NCBI RefSeq assembly: GCF_016653615.1
Contig: NZ_CP067393.1
Span: 2,557,673-2,621,672 of the forward strand
Direction: 5' to 3'
Source of the DNA: Entomomonas asaccharolytica
GTDB taxonomy: Bacteria > Pseudomonadota > Gammaproteobacteria > Pseudomonadales > Pseudomonadaceae
Length of the DNA: 64,000 bases
Made by a program: the position numbers and the translations under genes. The notes under the pieces are model-generated. The model searched no databases. It had not been told where the DNA came from and worked only from the letters and a program-made list of their open reading frames with translations. Positions 36,451 through 47,386 of the stretch are shown one piece after another; position 1 is the first letter of the stretch; the number at the start of each line of letters is the position of its first letter.

Positions 36451-38622
36451 ATGTCTGATCAGTTTGAAATTATCCTTACCTGCCCTAAAAGCCTTGAAAG
36501 TCTTCTTAAAGATGAAGCGAGTGAGTTAGGTTTATTAGAAGCTAAAGAAAGGATAGCCAATGTGCAAGGGTTGGCAGATATGGAAACAGCTTATCGGTTA
36601 TGTATTTGGTCTCGTTTAGCTAATAGAGTTCTTTTAGTATTAAAGCGTTTTCCTGTCAAAAATGCGCAAGAGCTTTATGATGGTATTTATCATATCGATT
36701 GGCGAGATCATTTAGAGCCAACAGGTAGCTTAGCTATTGAGTTTACAGGTAAAGGCAGCGGTATTGATAATACTCACTTTGGTGCCCTGAAAGCAAAAGA
36801 TGCCATTGTGGATAGACTTAGAAATAAACGTGGTGAACGCCCATCTATTGATAAGCTATACCCAGATATTCGTATCCATGTCCGTTTAGAACGTGGTGAA
36901 GCAACCGTTTCTATTGATCTATCAGGGCAAAGCCTACATCAGCGTGGTTATCGTTTACAACAAGGTGCTGCACCTTTAAAAGAGAATTTAGCAGCGGCTA
37001 TTCTAATTCGTGCTGGCTGGCCTAAAATTGCAGCAGAAGGCGGTGCATTAGTTGACCCTATGTGTGGGGTAGGCACTTTAGTCATTGAAGGCGCGATGAT
37101 GGCGGCAGGTGTTGCACCAAACTTATACCGTGAACATTGGGGCTTTACTCATTGGTTAGGTGATATTCCTAGTATTTGGAAACGTGTCTATCAAGAAGCA
37201 CAAGAACGTTCAGAAGAGGGTTTAGCCAAACCACCATTATGGATTCGTGGTTATGAAGCAGACCCTCGTTTAATTAAACCTGCCCACAATAATATTGCAC
37301 GGGCTAATTTAGATCGTTGGATTAATATCTATCAAGGTGACCTTGCCACATTTGCGCCTCATCCAGATAAAGGCCAAAAAGGATTAGTAGTATGTAACCC
37401 TCCTTATGGTGAACGATTAGGTGATGAAGCTAGCTTACTCTATCTTTACCAACATTTTGGTGAGGCTTTAAGAGCTGAATGCCAAGGTTGGCAAGCAGGT
37501 ATTTTTACAGGTGCGCCTGAATTATGTAAGCGGATGGGCATTCGTAGCCATAAGCAATACGCTTTCTATAATGGCACTATACCTTGTAAGTTAGTATTAA
37601 TGGATATAGTGCCTGAAAAGTTTGTGGTACAACATACTGAACAGCAACAGCCAACTACTACTGATAATAGACAAGCGGCTATGCTATCAGAGGGCGCGCA
37701 AATGTTTGCTAATCGTTTAGAGAAAAACAAAAAACAACTCGCTAAATGGGCTAAGCAACAAGATATTAGCTGTTATCGCTTATACGATGCAGATATGCCT
37801 GAATATGCCTTGGCCATTGATATTTATAACGATTGGGTACATGTGCAAGAGTATGCACCTCCAAAAACCATTGATCCAGAAAAAGCACAAACTCGCTTGT
37901 TAGATGCTCTTTCAGCTATTCCTCAAGTATTGGATATTGAACCTGAAAAAATTGTGATTAAACGGCGTGAACAGCAAAAAGGTAAACGCCAATACGAACG
38001 GCAAAATAGTGAAGGCCACTTTATGGAAGTGGCAGAGGGTGGCGTTAAATTACTCGTTAATTTAAAAGACTATTTGGATACAGGTCTATTTCTAGACCAT
38101 CGCCCTATGCGATTACGTATTCAGCAAGAAGCGCAAGGTAAACGTTTTCTTAATTTATTTTGCTATACCGCCACAGCCAGTGTTCATGCTGTAAAAGGCG
38201 GAGCTAGAACTACAACCAGTGTTGATCTTTCAAAAACTTATTTAGAATGGGCTAAACGTAATTTACTATTAAATGGCTATTCTGAACGGCAAAGGCTTAT
38301 TCAAGCAGATGTGATGGAATGGCTAAAGAATGAGAAAGAAGAATACGATCTAATCTTTATTGATCCCCCTACCTTTTCCAATTCAAAACGTTTTGAGGGG
38401 GTGTTTGATATTCAACGAGATCATCCTAAATTAATTGAATTGGCGATGAATCGTCTATCTGATAAAGGCACCGTCTACTTCTCCAATAACTTTAGAAAAT
38501 TTGAGTTAGATAAGTGTTTACAAGAAGAATACCAAATAGAAGAAATATCTGAACAAACTATAGATATAGATTTTAAACGCAATAATAAAATTCATCGAGC
38601 ATGGCAAATTACTAAAAAATAA
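36451..38622 (+). CDS. rlmL: bifunctional 23S rRNA methyltransferase RlmL (RlmKL)
   Basis: 723 residues. An N-terminal THUMP domain (about 45-155) and the RlmL methylase with VCNPPYGERLGDE (about 313) make m2G2445; the C-terminal RlmK methylase with LFCYTATASVHA (about 568) and FIDPPTFSNSKR (about 635) makes m7G2069 in 23S rRNA. Length and order equal those of gammaproteobacterial fusions. It is transcribed alone, away from the divergent nuclease-like gene. Confidence 0.95.
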   Translation: MSDQFEIILTCPKSLESLLKDEASELGLLEAKERIANVQGLADMETAYRLCIWSRLANRVLLVLKRFPVKNAQELYDGIYHIDWRDHLEPTGSLAIEFTGKGSGIDNTHFGALKAKDAIVDRLRNKRGERPSIDKLYPDIRIHVRLERGEATVSIDLSGQSLHQRGYRLQQGAAPLKENLAAAILIRAGWPKIAAEGGALVDPMCGVGTLVIEGAMMAAGVAPNLYREHWGFTHWLGDIPSIWKRVYQEAQERSEEGLAKPPLWIRGYEADPRLIKPAHNNIARANLDRWINIYQGDLATFAPHPDKGQKGLVVCNPPYGERLGDEASLLYLYQHFGEALRAECQGWQAGIFTGAPELCKRMGIRSHKQYAFYNGTIPCKLVLMDIVPEKFVVQHTEQQQPTTTDNRQAAMLSEGAQMFANRLEKNKKQLAKWAKQQDISCYRLYDADMPEYALAIDIYNDWVHVQEYAPPKTIDPEKAQTRLLDALSAIPQVLDIEPEKIVIKRREQQKGKRQYERQNSEGHFMEVAEGGVKLLVNLKDYLDTGLFLDHRPMRLRIQQEAQGKRFLNLFCYTATASVHAVKGGARTTTSVDLSKTYLEWAKRNLLLNGYSERQRLIQADVMEWLKNEKEEYDLIFIDPPTFSNSKRFEGVFDIQRDHPKLIELAMNRLSDKGTVYFSNNFRKFELDKCLQEEYQIEEISEQTIDIDFKRNNKIHRAWQITKK

Positions 38623-38651
38623 CTTATTGGTATATTGCAAAGGATTAAAGA

Positions 38652-39116
38652 ATGAAAGGAGTATCATTTTTTAAGTTAGATTCATATTTAATGAAAATAA
38701 TCTGTATGTTATTGGTTATTTTATTGGTTTATTTAATGACCTATAAATGGCTACATGGTATATCTACCATGCGGCAGTTTAATTTATTTTTATATGTTGG
38801 GCTAGAAATTATTATATCTCTTTCTATAGTTATACTTATTTTGGCTAAAAAACCGTTCAAAAATAAAATAATTAAATTTATTGCTTATTTTTTATTGGGT
38901 TGGCTTGCGGATATAGTATTTGCAAATACCTACTACAATATTTATTTCTATTATCAGTATGGTTTTATAAAATTAAAACACTTTGAAATATTTATGCACT
39001 GGGAATATTACTTATTAATGCTAGTTAATCTATGCTGGCTACAATGTTTAATATTTGGCAGTTTTTTTGAGTTATATAGCAAATATATGAAAACTAGCCT
39101 TACTAACTTAAATTAA
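38652..39116 (+). CDS. unrecognised four-helix membrane protein
   Basis: 154 residues with four hydrophobic segments (about 13-30, 46-63, 74-92 and 115-135) and little else; the loops contain several aromatic residues (NTYYNIYFYYQYGF). I recognise no family. It follows rlmL by 29 bases on the same strand with AAAGGATTAAAG before the ATG, and ends two bases short of the convergent lipoprotein gene. It may be lineage-specific. Confidence 0.6.
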   Translation: MKGVSFFKLDSYLMKIICMLLVILLVYLMTYKWLHGISTMRQFNLFLYVGLEIIISLSIVILILAKKPFKNKIIKFIAYFLLGWLADIVFANTYYNIYFYYQYGFIKLKHFEIFMHWEYYLLMLVNLCWLQCLIFGSFFELYSKYMKTSLTNLN

Positions 39117-39118
39117 CA

Positions 39119-39805
39119 CTAATAATTTATAACACCCGCCACTTTTCCTAGATAACCACATCCCTGAAAGGTTTGGAAATTAATCGTTAGAATAGCCCGC
39201 ATGGAATAAATATCGCCTGTTTCTTCATCAATACATTGTTCAGGTGCAACCCATAATTGTATGGTTTGACCGTTGGCTTCAGTGGCAAAATTCATTTGCC
39301 CATCTGGTAAGCGCTCATCCATATAAGGCAACACTAATGGGCTTTGATTCATTCTTTCCAATACCAGTCCTTTTGGTGCAATACTGGTTACCCATAATGG
39401 GTTTTTACCTATGGTGCGGACAACTACACGATTGTAATCATCTTCTTTACAACCTTTATTAGCATCTATGGTAAGACGATTTAACTGTTTAACTGTAAAA
39501 CTTCCTTCACTGGTAGCCGTTGGCTTATTATTAATCACCCCTATTGCATCAATAAACAAGCCGCCTTGTGCTTTTGTTAATAAGTGGCTAGCATCCATTG
39601 TAAAATTTGTATTATCATCAATTAATTGAAAACGGTCTTGTGTACCACTTGTGCAATCTGTGGCTAGCCACATACCATTTTGTTGAGTCAAAACCGCTCG
39701 TAATTGGCTTTGCCCTAAATAAGTAGGTCGTTTTACTTCATTATTCTGGCAAGCTACTAACAATAGTACAGATAATAATAAACAACAACGTTGTACTAAT
39801 CTCAT
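39119..39805 (-). CDS. predicted outer-membrane lipoprotein
   Basis: A lipoprotein signal with lipobox LLVAC (Cys19 when started at MRLVQRCC) is followed by about 210 residues of beta-rich sequence, with GMWLATDCTSGTQDRF near the start and a C-terminal FQGCGYLGKVAGV. The end resembles the MliC/COG3650 style of small envelope lipoproteins, but the match is loose. I chose ATG 39805 as start; an ATG at 39820 is also possible. It lies 12 bases behind brnQ and is probably co-transcribed. Confidence 0.6.
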   Translation of the reverse strand: MRLVQRCCLLLSVLLLVACQNNEVKRPTYLGQSQLRAVLTQQNGMWLATDCTSGTQDRFQLIDDNTNFTMDASHLLTKAQGGLFIDAIGVINNKPTATSEGSFTVKQLNRLTIDANKGCKEDDYNRVVVRTIGKNPLWVTSIAPKGLVLERMNQSPLVLPYMDERLPDGQMNFATEANGQTIQLWVAPEQCIDEETGDIYSMRAILTINFQTFQGCGYLGKVAGVINY

Positions 39806-39832
39806 ATACATCCCTTTCAATTTGATAATGGG

Positions 39833-41158
39833 TCACTCTACCTTATAGGCTTTTCTTTTAGCCAATTGATCGATAATGCTAGCGATCACTAAAACAATTA
39901 AGGATGGTATTAACCACGCTAAACTTTTATCGGCTAAAGGTAAATGAAAAAACCATTCAGGTACAGCAAAATTTGCCTCTTTTAAGCCATCTACAATACC
40001 AAATATGAATGAAACCAACACTACGGACGAAAATACATACTGTGGAAAATACCAGAACTTCTTAAAAAAGCTCATCATCACTAATACAATACAGGGTGGA
40101 TAAATAGCCACTAGAACAGGTGCTGAAACTTGAATAAGTTGGGTTAAACCAATATTAGAAATAACAAATGAGAAAGTACCCACACCTAAAATAACAGCTC
40201 GATAGGGAATTGGTAATAACATTGAAAAATAAGCACCACAAGCTGTAGTAACCCCAATTGCAGTCACAATACAAGCAATACCAATAATAAAGCCTAGAAA
40301 AATAGCACCAAAACTACCAAAGGTATGATCTACATAAGCATGCAATACTACAGCGCCATTTGTAGCATCTGGAGCAATTGCAGGGCTATTATTGCCTAGT
40401 TTAAATAAGGTAATATAAAGTAATGCTAATCCAATACCTGCAATCAACCCAGCATAAATAGTATAGCGAGTTAATAGTTTATCAGAGGTGACACCTCTTG
40501 CTTGAATAGCATTAATAATAACAATCCCAAAAGCTAGAGAAGCTAATGTATCCATCGTTAAATAACCATTCACAAAGCCTTGTGCAAAAGCAGCTGTTTG
40601 ATAAGTTTGGGTAGCTTCTGCAATATTTCCAGCGGGATAAGCAAATGCAGCAATACCCAATATAATTAAGGCTACAATTTTTAAGGGAGCTAAGATATGC
40701 CCCACTGTATCCAGTAACTTTCCAGGATGTAATGAAATAAAAATAACTGCAATAAAATAAATCAGACTATAAATAAATAAAGCTAACTGCTGGTATTGCT
40801 CATAAGCGCCACCTTTAAGCAAGGGAAACACCCCTACCTCAAAAGACACGGTGGCTGTTCTAGGGCCTGCAAACAAAGGACCAATTGCTAAATAACAAAC
40901 AACGGTTAAGATAATCCCCGCTGTTTTGCCAATAGGCTGGCTCAATTTAGCCATTGAACCGCCTACTTTTGCCATCGCTACAATGGTGATAACAGGTAGC
41001 GTTACCCCTGTTATTAAAAACCCTGCTGCCGCCAACCAAACATTATGCCCAGCTTGTAACCCAATAAAAGGAGGGAAAATAATATTTCCTGCCCCCACAA
41101 ACAAAGCAAAGGTCATAAAACCCAATGCTAAGATATCTCGTGTTTTCAATGTATTCAT
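39833..41158 (-). CDS. brnQ: branched-chain amino acid:cation symporter BrnQ
   Basis: A 441-residue LIVCS-family carrier with twelve membrane helices. GFMTFALFVGAGNIIFPP near the start, FAGPRTATVSFE around 95-107 and the final DQLAKRK are typical. It takes up leucine, isoleucine and valine with Na+ or H+. It adds a low-affinity route to the high-affinity bra system encoded just upstream. Confidence 0.92.
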   Translation of the reverse strand: MNTLKTRDILALGFMTFALFVGAGNIIFPPFIGLQAGHNVWLAAAGFLITGVTLPVITIVAMAKVGGSMAKLSQPIGKTAGIILTVVCYLAIGPLFAGPRTATVSFEVGVFPLLKGGAYEQYQQLALFIYSLIYFIAVIFISLHPGKLLDTVGHILAPLKIVALIILGIAAFAYPAGNIAEATQTYQTAAFAQGFVNGYLTMDTLASLAFGIVIINAIQARGVTSDKLLTRYTIYAGLIAGIGLALLYITLFKLGNNSPAIAPDATNGAVVLHAYVDHTFGSFGAIFLGFIIGIACIVTAIGVTTACGAYFSMLLPIPYRAVILGVGTFSFVISNIGLTQLIQVSAPVLVAIYPPCIVLVMMSFFKKFWYFPQYVFSSVVLVSFIFGIVDGLKEANFAVPEWFFHLPLADKSLAWLIPSLIVLVIASIIDQLAKRKAYKVE

Positions 41159-41502
41159 TAAAGGCTATACCACATTAAATGGAAACTATTTAGCAAAAAC
41201 TGCATAAATAATGCTGTGAATTATTTTCGAAAATAACTCAAGTCATTAATAAAACTGATAAATATAACAGAATTTGTTAATCATTGTGACTTTATTGCAA
41301 CCCTAAAGTGCAACCAATGTGCTAAAAAGGTTGCAATTGAGGCTAAATAACAGATAATTTTTTTAGTAGCTAGGTTATAACTAGTAGCAGTGATTAGCCT
41401 AATCAATATTGCTAGTTTCTTTTGAAAACTAGCAATAAGGGTACAAGAAGATAAACAATAGACAGGTAATTAACTATAAAGTGCCAAATAATATAAATAT
41501 AG
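41159..41502. promoter_or_regulatory. braG-brnQ spacer with repeated TGCAACC motifs and a hairpin
   Basis: This 344-base space has no gene. TGCAACC occurs at 41296-41302 and 41309-41315 and in reverse at 41329-41335 (GGTTGCA), about 140-180 bases before the brnQ start, so a regulator may bind here. An 11-bp hairpin ATTGCTAGTTT/AAACTAGCAAT lies at 41408-41436; with no clear T run it is only a possible braG terminator. Confidence 0.4.
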
Positions 41503-42204
41503 CTATCCACCTAAATAAGCATTACGTACTTCAGGATCAGTTAATAGATCATGACCACTGCCTTGCATAACAATATGACCATTTTCTAACACATATGCGC
41601 GATCTGCTAATTTCAGCGCCTGATTCGCATTTTGTTCCACTAAGAAAACCGTAACACCCTCTTCCCGCAACTGCTCAATAATGGCAAAAATCTGTTGAAT
41701 AATAATGGGTGCTAAACCTAATGAAGGTTCATCTAACAATAATAATTCTGGTTTACTCATCATCGCTCGGCCAATGGCTAACATTTGCTGTTCACCGCCC
41801 GACATGGTTCCTGCACGTTGTGTAAAACGTTCCTTTAGACGTGGAAACAAAGTTAATACTTTGTCCATTTGCTCATCATAATCTTTACTGCTGGCAAAAA
41901 AACCACCCATCGCCAAGTTTTCTTCAACGGTTAAACGTGAAAATACCCGACGCCCTTCTGGAACAATAGCAATACCCTGCCGCATAATATGATGCGTAGG
42001 TTGCCCCACTAACTCTGCCCCTTTATAGACAATACTGCCACTCTGCGCCCTTGGTGAACCACAAAGCGTCATTAATAAAGTAGATTTACCTGCACCATTA
42101 GCACCAATCAAAGTAACAATTTCGCCCTTTTCAACACTAATAGAAACATCATGTAGTGCTTGGATTTTGCCATAAAAGGTAGAAACTTGATTAATCGTTA
42201 ACAT
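41503..42204 (-). CDS. braG: branched-chain amino acid ABC transporter ATPase BraG/LivF
   Basis: 233 residues with Walker A GANGAGKST, signature MSGGEQQMLAIGRAM, Walker B LLLLDEPSLGL and VFLVEQNANQA. The length and the last motif identify LivF rather than LivG. It energises the BraDE permease with BraF. ATG 42204 overlaps the braF stop by one base. Last gene of braCDEFG. Confidence 0.94.
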   Translation of the reverse strand: MLTINQVSTFYGKIQALHDVSISVEKGEIVTLIGANGAGKSTLLMTLCGSPRAQSGSIVYKGAELVGQPTHHIMRQGIAIVPEGRRVFSRLTVEENLAMGGFFASSKDYDEQMDKVLTLFPRLKERFTQRAGTMSGGEQQMLAIGRAMMSKPELLLLDEPSLGLAPIIIQQIFAIIEQLREEGVTVFLVEQNANQALKLADRAYVLENGHIVMQGSGHDLLTDPEVRNAYLGG

Positions 42205-42971
42205 TATTCTTCCCCCAAATAAGCTTTAATCACTTCGGGGTTATTACGCACCTCTTCAGGTAAACCTTCAGCCAATGGCTTACCTTGATTAATCACCACA
42301 ATATAATCTGAAATAGTCATCACTAATTTCATATCATGTTCAATTAATAACACGGTTACATTGTAGTCATCACGTAATAAGGCGATTAACTCTTTTAAAT
42401 CTTCTGTTTCTTTAGGGTTTAAACCAGCAGCAGGCTCATCTAGCATTAATATTTCTGGCTTGGTCATCATACAGCGAATAATTTCAAGACGACGCTGTTG
42501 CCCATAAGCCAACGTACCTGCTGTACGATTAGCCACATCAATTAAGCCTACTTTTTCTAACCATTGGCTGGCATACTCTAACGCTTGACGCTCACTTCTG
42601 CGGTAACTAGCTGTTTTTAAAAGACCACCAATAAAACTAGTATTTAAATGGCGATGTTGCGCAATCAACAAGTTTTCAATAGCGGTCATTTCAGAGAATA
42701 AGCGCACATTCTGAAAGGTTCTAACCACACCTTTACGCGCCACCTTATGACCCGCTAATCCTTGAATTTGCTCCCCTTTTAATGTGATAGTACCACTTGT
42801 GGGCTTATAAAATCCTGTTAAGCAATTAAATACCGTCGTTTTACCTGCACCATTAGGGCCAATTAAAGAAAGAATTTGTTTTTGCTTAACGTTAAAACCT
42901 ACTCCATCAACCGCTAATAAACCACCAAAGCGCATCGCTAAATCTTTAACTTCTAATATCACTGGACTCAT
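42204..42971 (-). CDS. braF: branched-chain amino acid ABC transporter ATPase BraF/LivG
   Basis: About 255 residues with Walker [10 protein letters not shown], signature [16 protein letters not shown], Walker [12 protein letters not shown] and [11 protein letters not shown], the LivG set. I start at ATG 42971 ([17 protein letters not shown]), which overlaps the braE stop (ATGA); the frame is open 19 codons further upstream from a TTG, inside braE. Confidence 0.93.
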   Translation of the reverse strand: MSPVILEVKDLAMRFGGLLAVDGVGFNVKQKQILSLIGPNGAGKTTVFNCLTGFYKPTSGTITLKGEQIQGLAGHKVARKGVVRTFQNVRLFSEMTAIENLLIAQHRHLNTSFIGGLLKTASYRRSERQALEYASQWLEKVGLIDVANRTAGTLAYGQQRRLEIIRCMMTKPEILMLDEPAAGLNPKETEDLKELIALLRDDYNVTVLLIEHDMKLVMTISDYIVVINQGKPLAEGLPEEVRNNPEVIKAYLGEE

Positions 42972-44221
42972 CGGCGCTTTAACTCCAGATGGGGTCTTTG
43001 CATAGGTAGTAAACCCTGTGGACGCCAAATCATAATAACAATCATACTAAGCCCAAAAATCAACATACGGTATTCTTGGAACTCTTGCATATTTTCTAAC
43101 ATTCCCATAAAAATAGCGGCCAGAATAACCCCAAGTTGTGAGCCTAATCCACCTAACACCACAATAGCAAGAATCATGGCTGAGCCTAGAAAGGTAAAAT
43201 CGCCTGGATAAATGGTGCCTTGTTTAGCGGCAAAAATACAACCTGCCAAACCAGCAAAACTAGCGCCAATGGTAAAAGCAGAAAGTTTAATTAAAGTAGG
43301 ATTCAACCCCAAAGCACGACAAGCAATTTCATCTTCACGCAATGCTTCCCAAGCTCTGCCAATAGGCATACGAATTAAGCGATTAATCACAAATAAAGCA
43401 AGCAACACAAATAGCAGTAGAATAAGATAGATAAAGATCATCCTGTAATCACTGCTGAACTTTATTCCAAAAAACTCATGAAAGGTAGTTACTCCTTCTG
43501 GTGCTCGCCTACTAAAAGCAAGGCCGAAGAAGGTAGGCGCATCTACTGACATTCCCCTAGGGCCATTAGTAAATTGGGTTAGGTTATTCAGTAAAATTCG
43601 AATAATCTCACCAAAGCCTAAGGTAACAATAGCTAGATAATCACCTCGTAACCTTAAGACAGGAAAACCTAATAATAAACCAAAAACAGCTGCTGCTAAT
43701 CCCGCTAAAGGTAAAGATGCCCAAAAACCAAGACCTGCAAACTCCATTAAAAATGCATAGGTATAGGCGCCTACAGCATAAAAGCCGATATAACCAAGAT
43801 CTAATAAACCTGCCAAACCTACCACAATATTTAGCCCTAAACCCAATAAAGCATAAATAAGAATAGTAGTAGCTGTGGTCATGATTACCTTAGACCCCAT
43901 AAAAGGAATAAGGAATGCCACAATAATTAACGCCAGCATTAGCCATATTTGGGTTGACTGCATGGTTAATTTAGCTTTAAGGCGAAGGGGGATAAATGAG
44001 GAGTTGGGATGACGTGGAAATTTAGTGGTTAACAGATCGCGAATAATACACCAAATAAACATGGCTAGCGCAGTCATCGCAATCAGCCATAGGGTTTTAG
44101 CATCAGCACCTTCGACAACAAAGCCGACTCCTTGCTTTGTTAATTTAAGACCAAACACCGAGTAAGCTAAAATAACCACTAATAAGGCATTAATAAACGC
44201 CATACGAATGGATTTATTCAT
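42968..44221 (-). CDS. braE: branched-chain amino acid ABC permease BraE/LivM
   Basis: 417 residues: two to three helices and a charged loop in the first 120 residues, as in the long LivM form of pseudomonads, then the permease core with [20 protein letters not shown] and [15 protein letters not shown], the ATPase-contact loop. Ends WRPQGLLP. Overlaps braD (ATGA-type) and braF. Confidence 0.93.
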   Translation of the reverse strand: MNKSIRMAFINALLVVILAYSVFGLKLTKQGVGFVVEGADAKTLWLIAMTALAMFIWCIIRDLLTTKFPRHPNSSFIPLRLKAKLTMQSTQIWLMLALIIVAFLIPFMGSKVIMTTATTILIYALLGLGLNIVVGLAGLLDLGYIGFYAVGAYTYAFLMEFAGLGFWASLPLAGLAAAVFGLLLGFPVLRLRGDYLAIVTLGFGEIIRILLNNLTQFTNGPRGMSVDAPTFFGLAFSRRAPEGVTTFHEFFGIKFSSDYRMIFIYLILLLFVLLALFVINRLIRMPIGRAWEALREDEIACRALGLNPTLIKLSAFTIGASFAGLAGCIFAAKQGTIYPGDFTFLGSAMILAIVVLGGLGSQLGVILAAIFMGMLENMQEFQEYRMLIFGLSMIVIMIWRPQGLLPMQRPHLELKRR

Positions 44222-45129
44222 ACCTTTTCTACCTCTGGGCGACCTAATATGCCTGTTGGCCTAAATAATAAGATAAGCACTAATAAACTAAAGGCCACCA
44301 CATCTTTATATTGGTCTCCCAAAATATCGCCACCAAAAGCTTCAGCCACTCCCAATACTAAACCACCTAGCATTGCACCAGGAATGCTGCCAATACCACC
44401 TAATACAGCTGCAGTAAAGGCTTTTATACCTGCCAAAAAGCCCATATTGGTATTAATCACTCCATATTGCATACCTAGTAAAACAGAGGCAACTGCCGCT
44501 AACATGGCACCAATCACAAAGGTTGAAGAAATAACCGTATTAGTATTAATACCTAATAAATTAACCATCTTCATATCTTGTGAACAAGCACGACAGGCAC
44601 GCCCTAAACGCGACTTAGCAATAAACAGACTAAGGCTAATCATGGCAATTAGCGTCACTACCCAGATAAATAATTGCATATAGGAGATCATTAACTGCCC
44701 CCCTGCTAGCTCTAAATTACCTGAAATAAGAGGTTGAATAGATTTATCGTCTGTACCTTGACCTAATTTTACATAGTCTTGTAAAAAAATAGACATACCA
44801 ATAGCAGTAATCAACGGAATCAAACGGTTACTACCACGTAAGGGGCGATAAGCCACCCGTTCAATACTATAACCATAGGTACAGGTGACAATCATACTAA
44901 CAATAAAAGCACCTATAATTAATAATGGTACGCTTTCTAAACCCATCATACTAAGGCCTAGCAAAGCAATAAATGCTATATAAGAACCTATCATATACAC
45001 TTCGCCATGGGCGAAGTTAATCATACCTATAATGCCATAAACCATTGTGTAGCCAATGGCTATTAATGCATAGGTACTTCCTACAGTTAAACCATTTATT
45101 AACTGCTGCAGATAATGGTAATAATCCAT
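44218..45129 (-). CDS. braD: branched-chain amino acid ABC permease BraD/LivH
   Basis: 303 residues. It has [20 protein letters not shown] and [10 protein letters not shown] near the start, [16 protein letters not shown] as the contact loop and an end [10 protein letters not shown], all typical of LivH. It forms the inner-membrane channel with BraE. It follows braC after an 85-base spacer with a terminator, so the binding protein is probably made in excess. Confidence 0.94.
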   Translation of the reverse strand: MDYYHYLQQLINGLTVGSTYALIAIGYTMVYGIIGMINFAHGEVYMIGSYIAFIALLGLSMMGLESVPLLIIGAFIVSMIVTCTYGYSIERVAYRPLRGSNRLIPLITAIGMSIFLQDYVKLGQGTDDKSIQPLISGNLELAGGQLMISYMQLFIWVVTLIAMISLSLFIAKSRLGRACRACSQDMKMVNLLGINTNTVISSTFVIGAMLAAVASVLLGMQYGVINTNMGFLAGIKAFTAAVLGGIGSIPGAMLGGLVLGVAEAFGGDILGDQYKDVVAFSLLVLILLFRPTGILGRPEVEKV

Positions 45130-45175
45130 AGTGAACCTTATTTAATTTTTATATTACGACTAGTCAAAATCCTAT

Positions 45176-45205
45176 AAAAAGTAGGTAAACTTGCTACCTA
45201 CTTTT
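45176..45205 (-). terminator. terminator/attenuator after braC
   Basis: AAAAGTAGGTA and TACCTACTTTT form a stem flanked by A and T runs, nine bases after the braC stop. It lies inside the bra operon, like the hairpin after potF. Confidence 0.8.
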
Positions 45206-45214
45206 ATAAATAAA

Positions 45215-46324
45215 TTATTTGGCTAGTGTCTTACTACCATCTTTATGCCATTCATACACAGAGAATTGGAAACCATTAATATCACCTTTCTTATCAAAAG
45301 AGATATTCTCACCCAATACTAGATTAAATTTCTCACTATGAATTACGTCAGCTACTTCTTCTGTATCAGTTGATTTAGCTTTTTCAATACCTTGCGCAAT
45401 CACTTGTACAGCTGCATAAGCAGGTAATACAAAGGCGCCTGCCGCATCTACTTTTCTCGCTTTTAATGCTTCCACTACAGTAGCATTACGTGTATCACTA
45501 TCTACTGATCTTGGTAAGGTAACTAATAATCCTTCAGAAGCTTCACCAGCAATAGCTGATAACATTGGATTACCAGCACCCTCAGGCCCCATGAATTTTG
45601 CATCCAAGCCTTTTTCTTTAGCTTGGCGAAGTAACATACCTAATTCTGGATGATAGCCACCAAAATAAACAAAATCTACATTCTCACGTTTTAATTTAGT
45701 AATTAAACTAGAGAAATCTTTATCGCCTACATTAATACCTTCAAAGGTAATTACTTTAACGCCTTTTGCTGACACTACATCTTTAAACGCTGTAGCAACG
45801 CCTTCGCCATATTGTTGTTTATCGTGGATAACAGCCACTGCTTTCGGCTTAACTTTTTCTGCAACATAACTAGCGGCTACAGGTGCTTGCATATTATCTA
45901 AACCGATAGTACGAAATATCATTTGATAGCCACGCTGAGTAATTTCTGGCGCTGTAGCCGATGGCGTAATCATTAACACACCATCTTCATCATAAATATT
46001 AATAGCTACTTGAGTAGGGCCTGAACAAGTATGGCCGACAACAAATTTAACACCATCATTAACAATTTTATTAGCTACTGCTACACCTTGTTTAGCATCA
46101 CACATATCATCATATTTAACGGCTTCCAATTTAGCACCATTGACACCACCTGCTTTATTGATTTCATCAACAGCCGCTAATGCACCGCCAAAAACCATAT
46201 CACCATATTGTACAACTGGGCCAGTTACAGGACCTACCACACCAATTTTAATAGTATCTGCAGCTAGGCTATAACCGCTCAAACCAATAAAGGCTACCGC
46301 TGTTAGTAATTTTGAGAAATGATT
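45215..46324 (-). CDS. braC: branched-chain amino acid periplasmic binding protein BraC/LivK
   Basis: About 369 residues: signal peptide MNHFSKLLTAVAFIGLSGYS cleaved after LAA, then a type-1 periplasmic binding protein (DTIKIGVVGPVTGPVVQYG) with a conserved VVGHTCSGPTQ. It binds Leu/Ile/Val (and perhaps Ala/Thr) for BraDEFG. I start at ATG 46324; the longer frame from a TTG 15 codons upstream would hide the signal peptide. Confidence 0.93.
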   Translation of the reverse strand, partial: NHFSKLLTAVAFIGLSGYSLAADTIKIGVVGPVTGPVVQYGDMVFGGALAAVDEINKAGGVNGAKLEAVKYDDMCDAKQGVAVANKIVNDGVKFVVGHTCSGPTQVAINIYDEDGVLMITPSATAPEITQRGYQMIFRTIGLDNMQAPVAASYVAEKVKPKAVAVIHDKQQYGEGVATAFKDVVSAKGVKVITFEGINVGDKDFSSLITKLKRENVDFVYFGGYHPELGMLLRQAKEKGLDAKFMGPEGAGNPMLSAIAGEASEGLLVTLPRSVDSDTRNATVVEALKARKVDAAGAFVLPAYAAVQVIAQGIEKAKSTDTEEVADVIHSEKFNLVLGENISFDKKGDINGFQFSVYEWHKDGSKTLAK

Positions 46325-46572
46325 CATTCGATAAACCCCGTTAAATTTATTTATTTTGTGCCTATTCAATTGATTTATATAGAATAAGCAATTTAAACTT
46401 TAGAAAACATAAACAATTAACTTTTTCCATGATTATCTTCATTTAATTGTTATATTCATTTTTAACTTTACTTAGCTATCATAACAAAAAGATACACTAC
46501 CTATGCAGTGGAATTTTATAAACATACTAGAGTAAACTGATAACTATATAATCTTATAAGGAATTATTTATT

Positions 46573-47346
46573 TTGGCAAAAACTATCTTTATTACTGGCT
46601 GTTCAAGTGGCATTGGATTGACCTCAGCGCATTATTTAAAGAGCCTTGGTTTTAGGGTCATAACCTCATGCCGTAAGGAAAGTGACTTTCATAATTTACA
46701 ACAGCAAGGCTTTGAAGTTGTGTTACTGGACTTGGATAACAGTGAAAGTATCAATCAAGCTAGCCTACAAATAGCAGCAATGAGCCAAGGTAGACTTTAC
46801 GGCCTATTTAATAATGCGGGTTTCGGTATTTATGGCCCTTTACAAGAAATCAGCCGCCAACAACTAGAACAACAGTTTGCTACTAATGTATTTGGTTTAC
46901 ATGAGATAACCAATAAACTATTACCATTGATGCTACCGCATAATGAAGGGCGTATTGTACAAACTAGCTCGGTAATGGGATTTGTTGCCACCGCAGGACG
47001 AGGGGCTTATGCTGCTAGTAAATATGCTGTAGAAGGTTTAACTGATGCATTGCGTTTAGAATTACATGGCACAGGTATAAAAGTTAGTTTAATTGAGCCA
47101 GGCCCAATCCACACATCATTTTCTAAAAATGTAAATCAAGTGGATGAAGAAAATAAGGTGGTAAATCCAAGCATTGCGGCTAAATTTTCATTAACAGCAG
47201 ATGATGTTATGCCCTATTTAAAACATGCTTTCACCCATCCTAGACCGAAAATTCGTTATCGAATTACGCTGATTAGTAAAAGTATGTGGCTTGCCAAACG
47301 CTTATTACCTAGTAGTTGGCTAGATAAGATCTTATTAATGAAATAA
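46573..47346 (+). CDS. short-chain dehydrogenase/reductase
   Basis: A 257-residue classical SDR: cofactor loop TGCSSGIG (8-15), NNAGFG, and active-site Ser-Tyr-Lys with TSSVMGF and YAASKYAVEG. The C-terminus has a hydrophobic, basic tail (RITLISKSMWLAKRLLP) that may touch the membrane. Substrate unknown. The start is TTG at 46573, supported by AAGGAAT at the right distance and by the MAKTIFITG start of the fold; no in-frame ATG serves. Confidence 0.85.
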   Translation: MAKTIFITGCSSGIGLTSAHYLKSLGFRVITSCRKESDFHNLQQQGFEVVLLDLDNSESINQASLQIAAMSQGRLYGLFNNAGFGIYGPLQEISRQQLEQQFATNVFGLHEITNKLLPLMLPHNEGRIVQTSSVMGFVATAGRGAYAASKYAVEGLTDALRLELHGTGIKVSLIEPGPIHTSFSKNVNQVDEENKVVNPSIAAKFSLTADDVMPYLKHAFTHPRPKIRYRITLISKSMWLAKRLLPSSWLDKILLMK

Positions 47347-47386
47347 TTGCGTAGCTTACACTTACAAAACCATAAGCTACTACTTA

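Noticed and set aside
44249-44683. A 144-codon plus-strand frame opposite braD.
   Set aside because: Lys/Pro/Ala-rich antisense of a membrane protein gene, with no ribosome site and a clear bra operon on the other strand.
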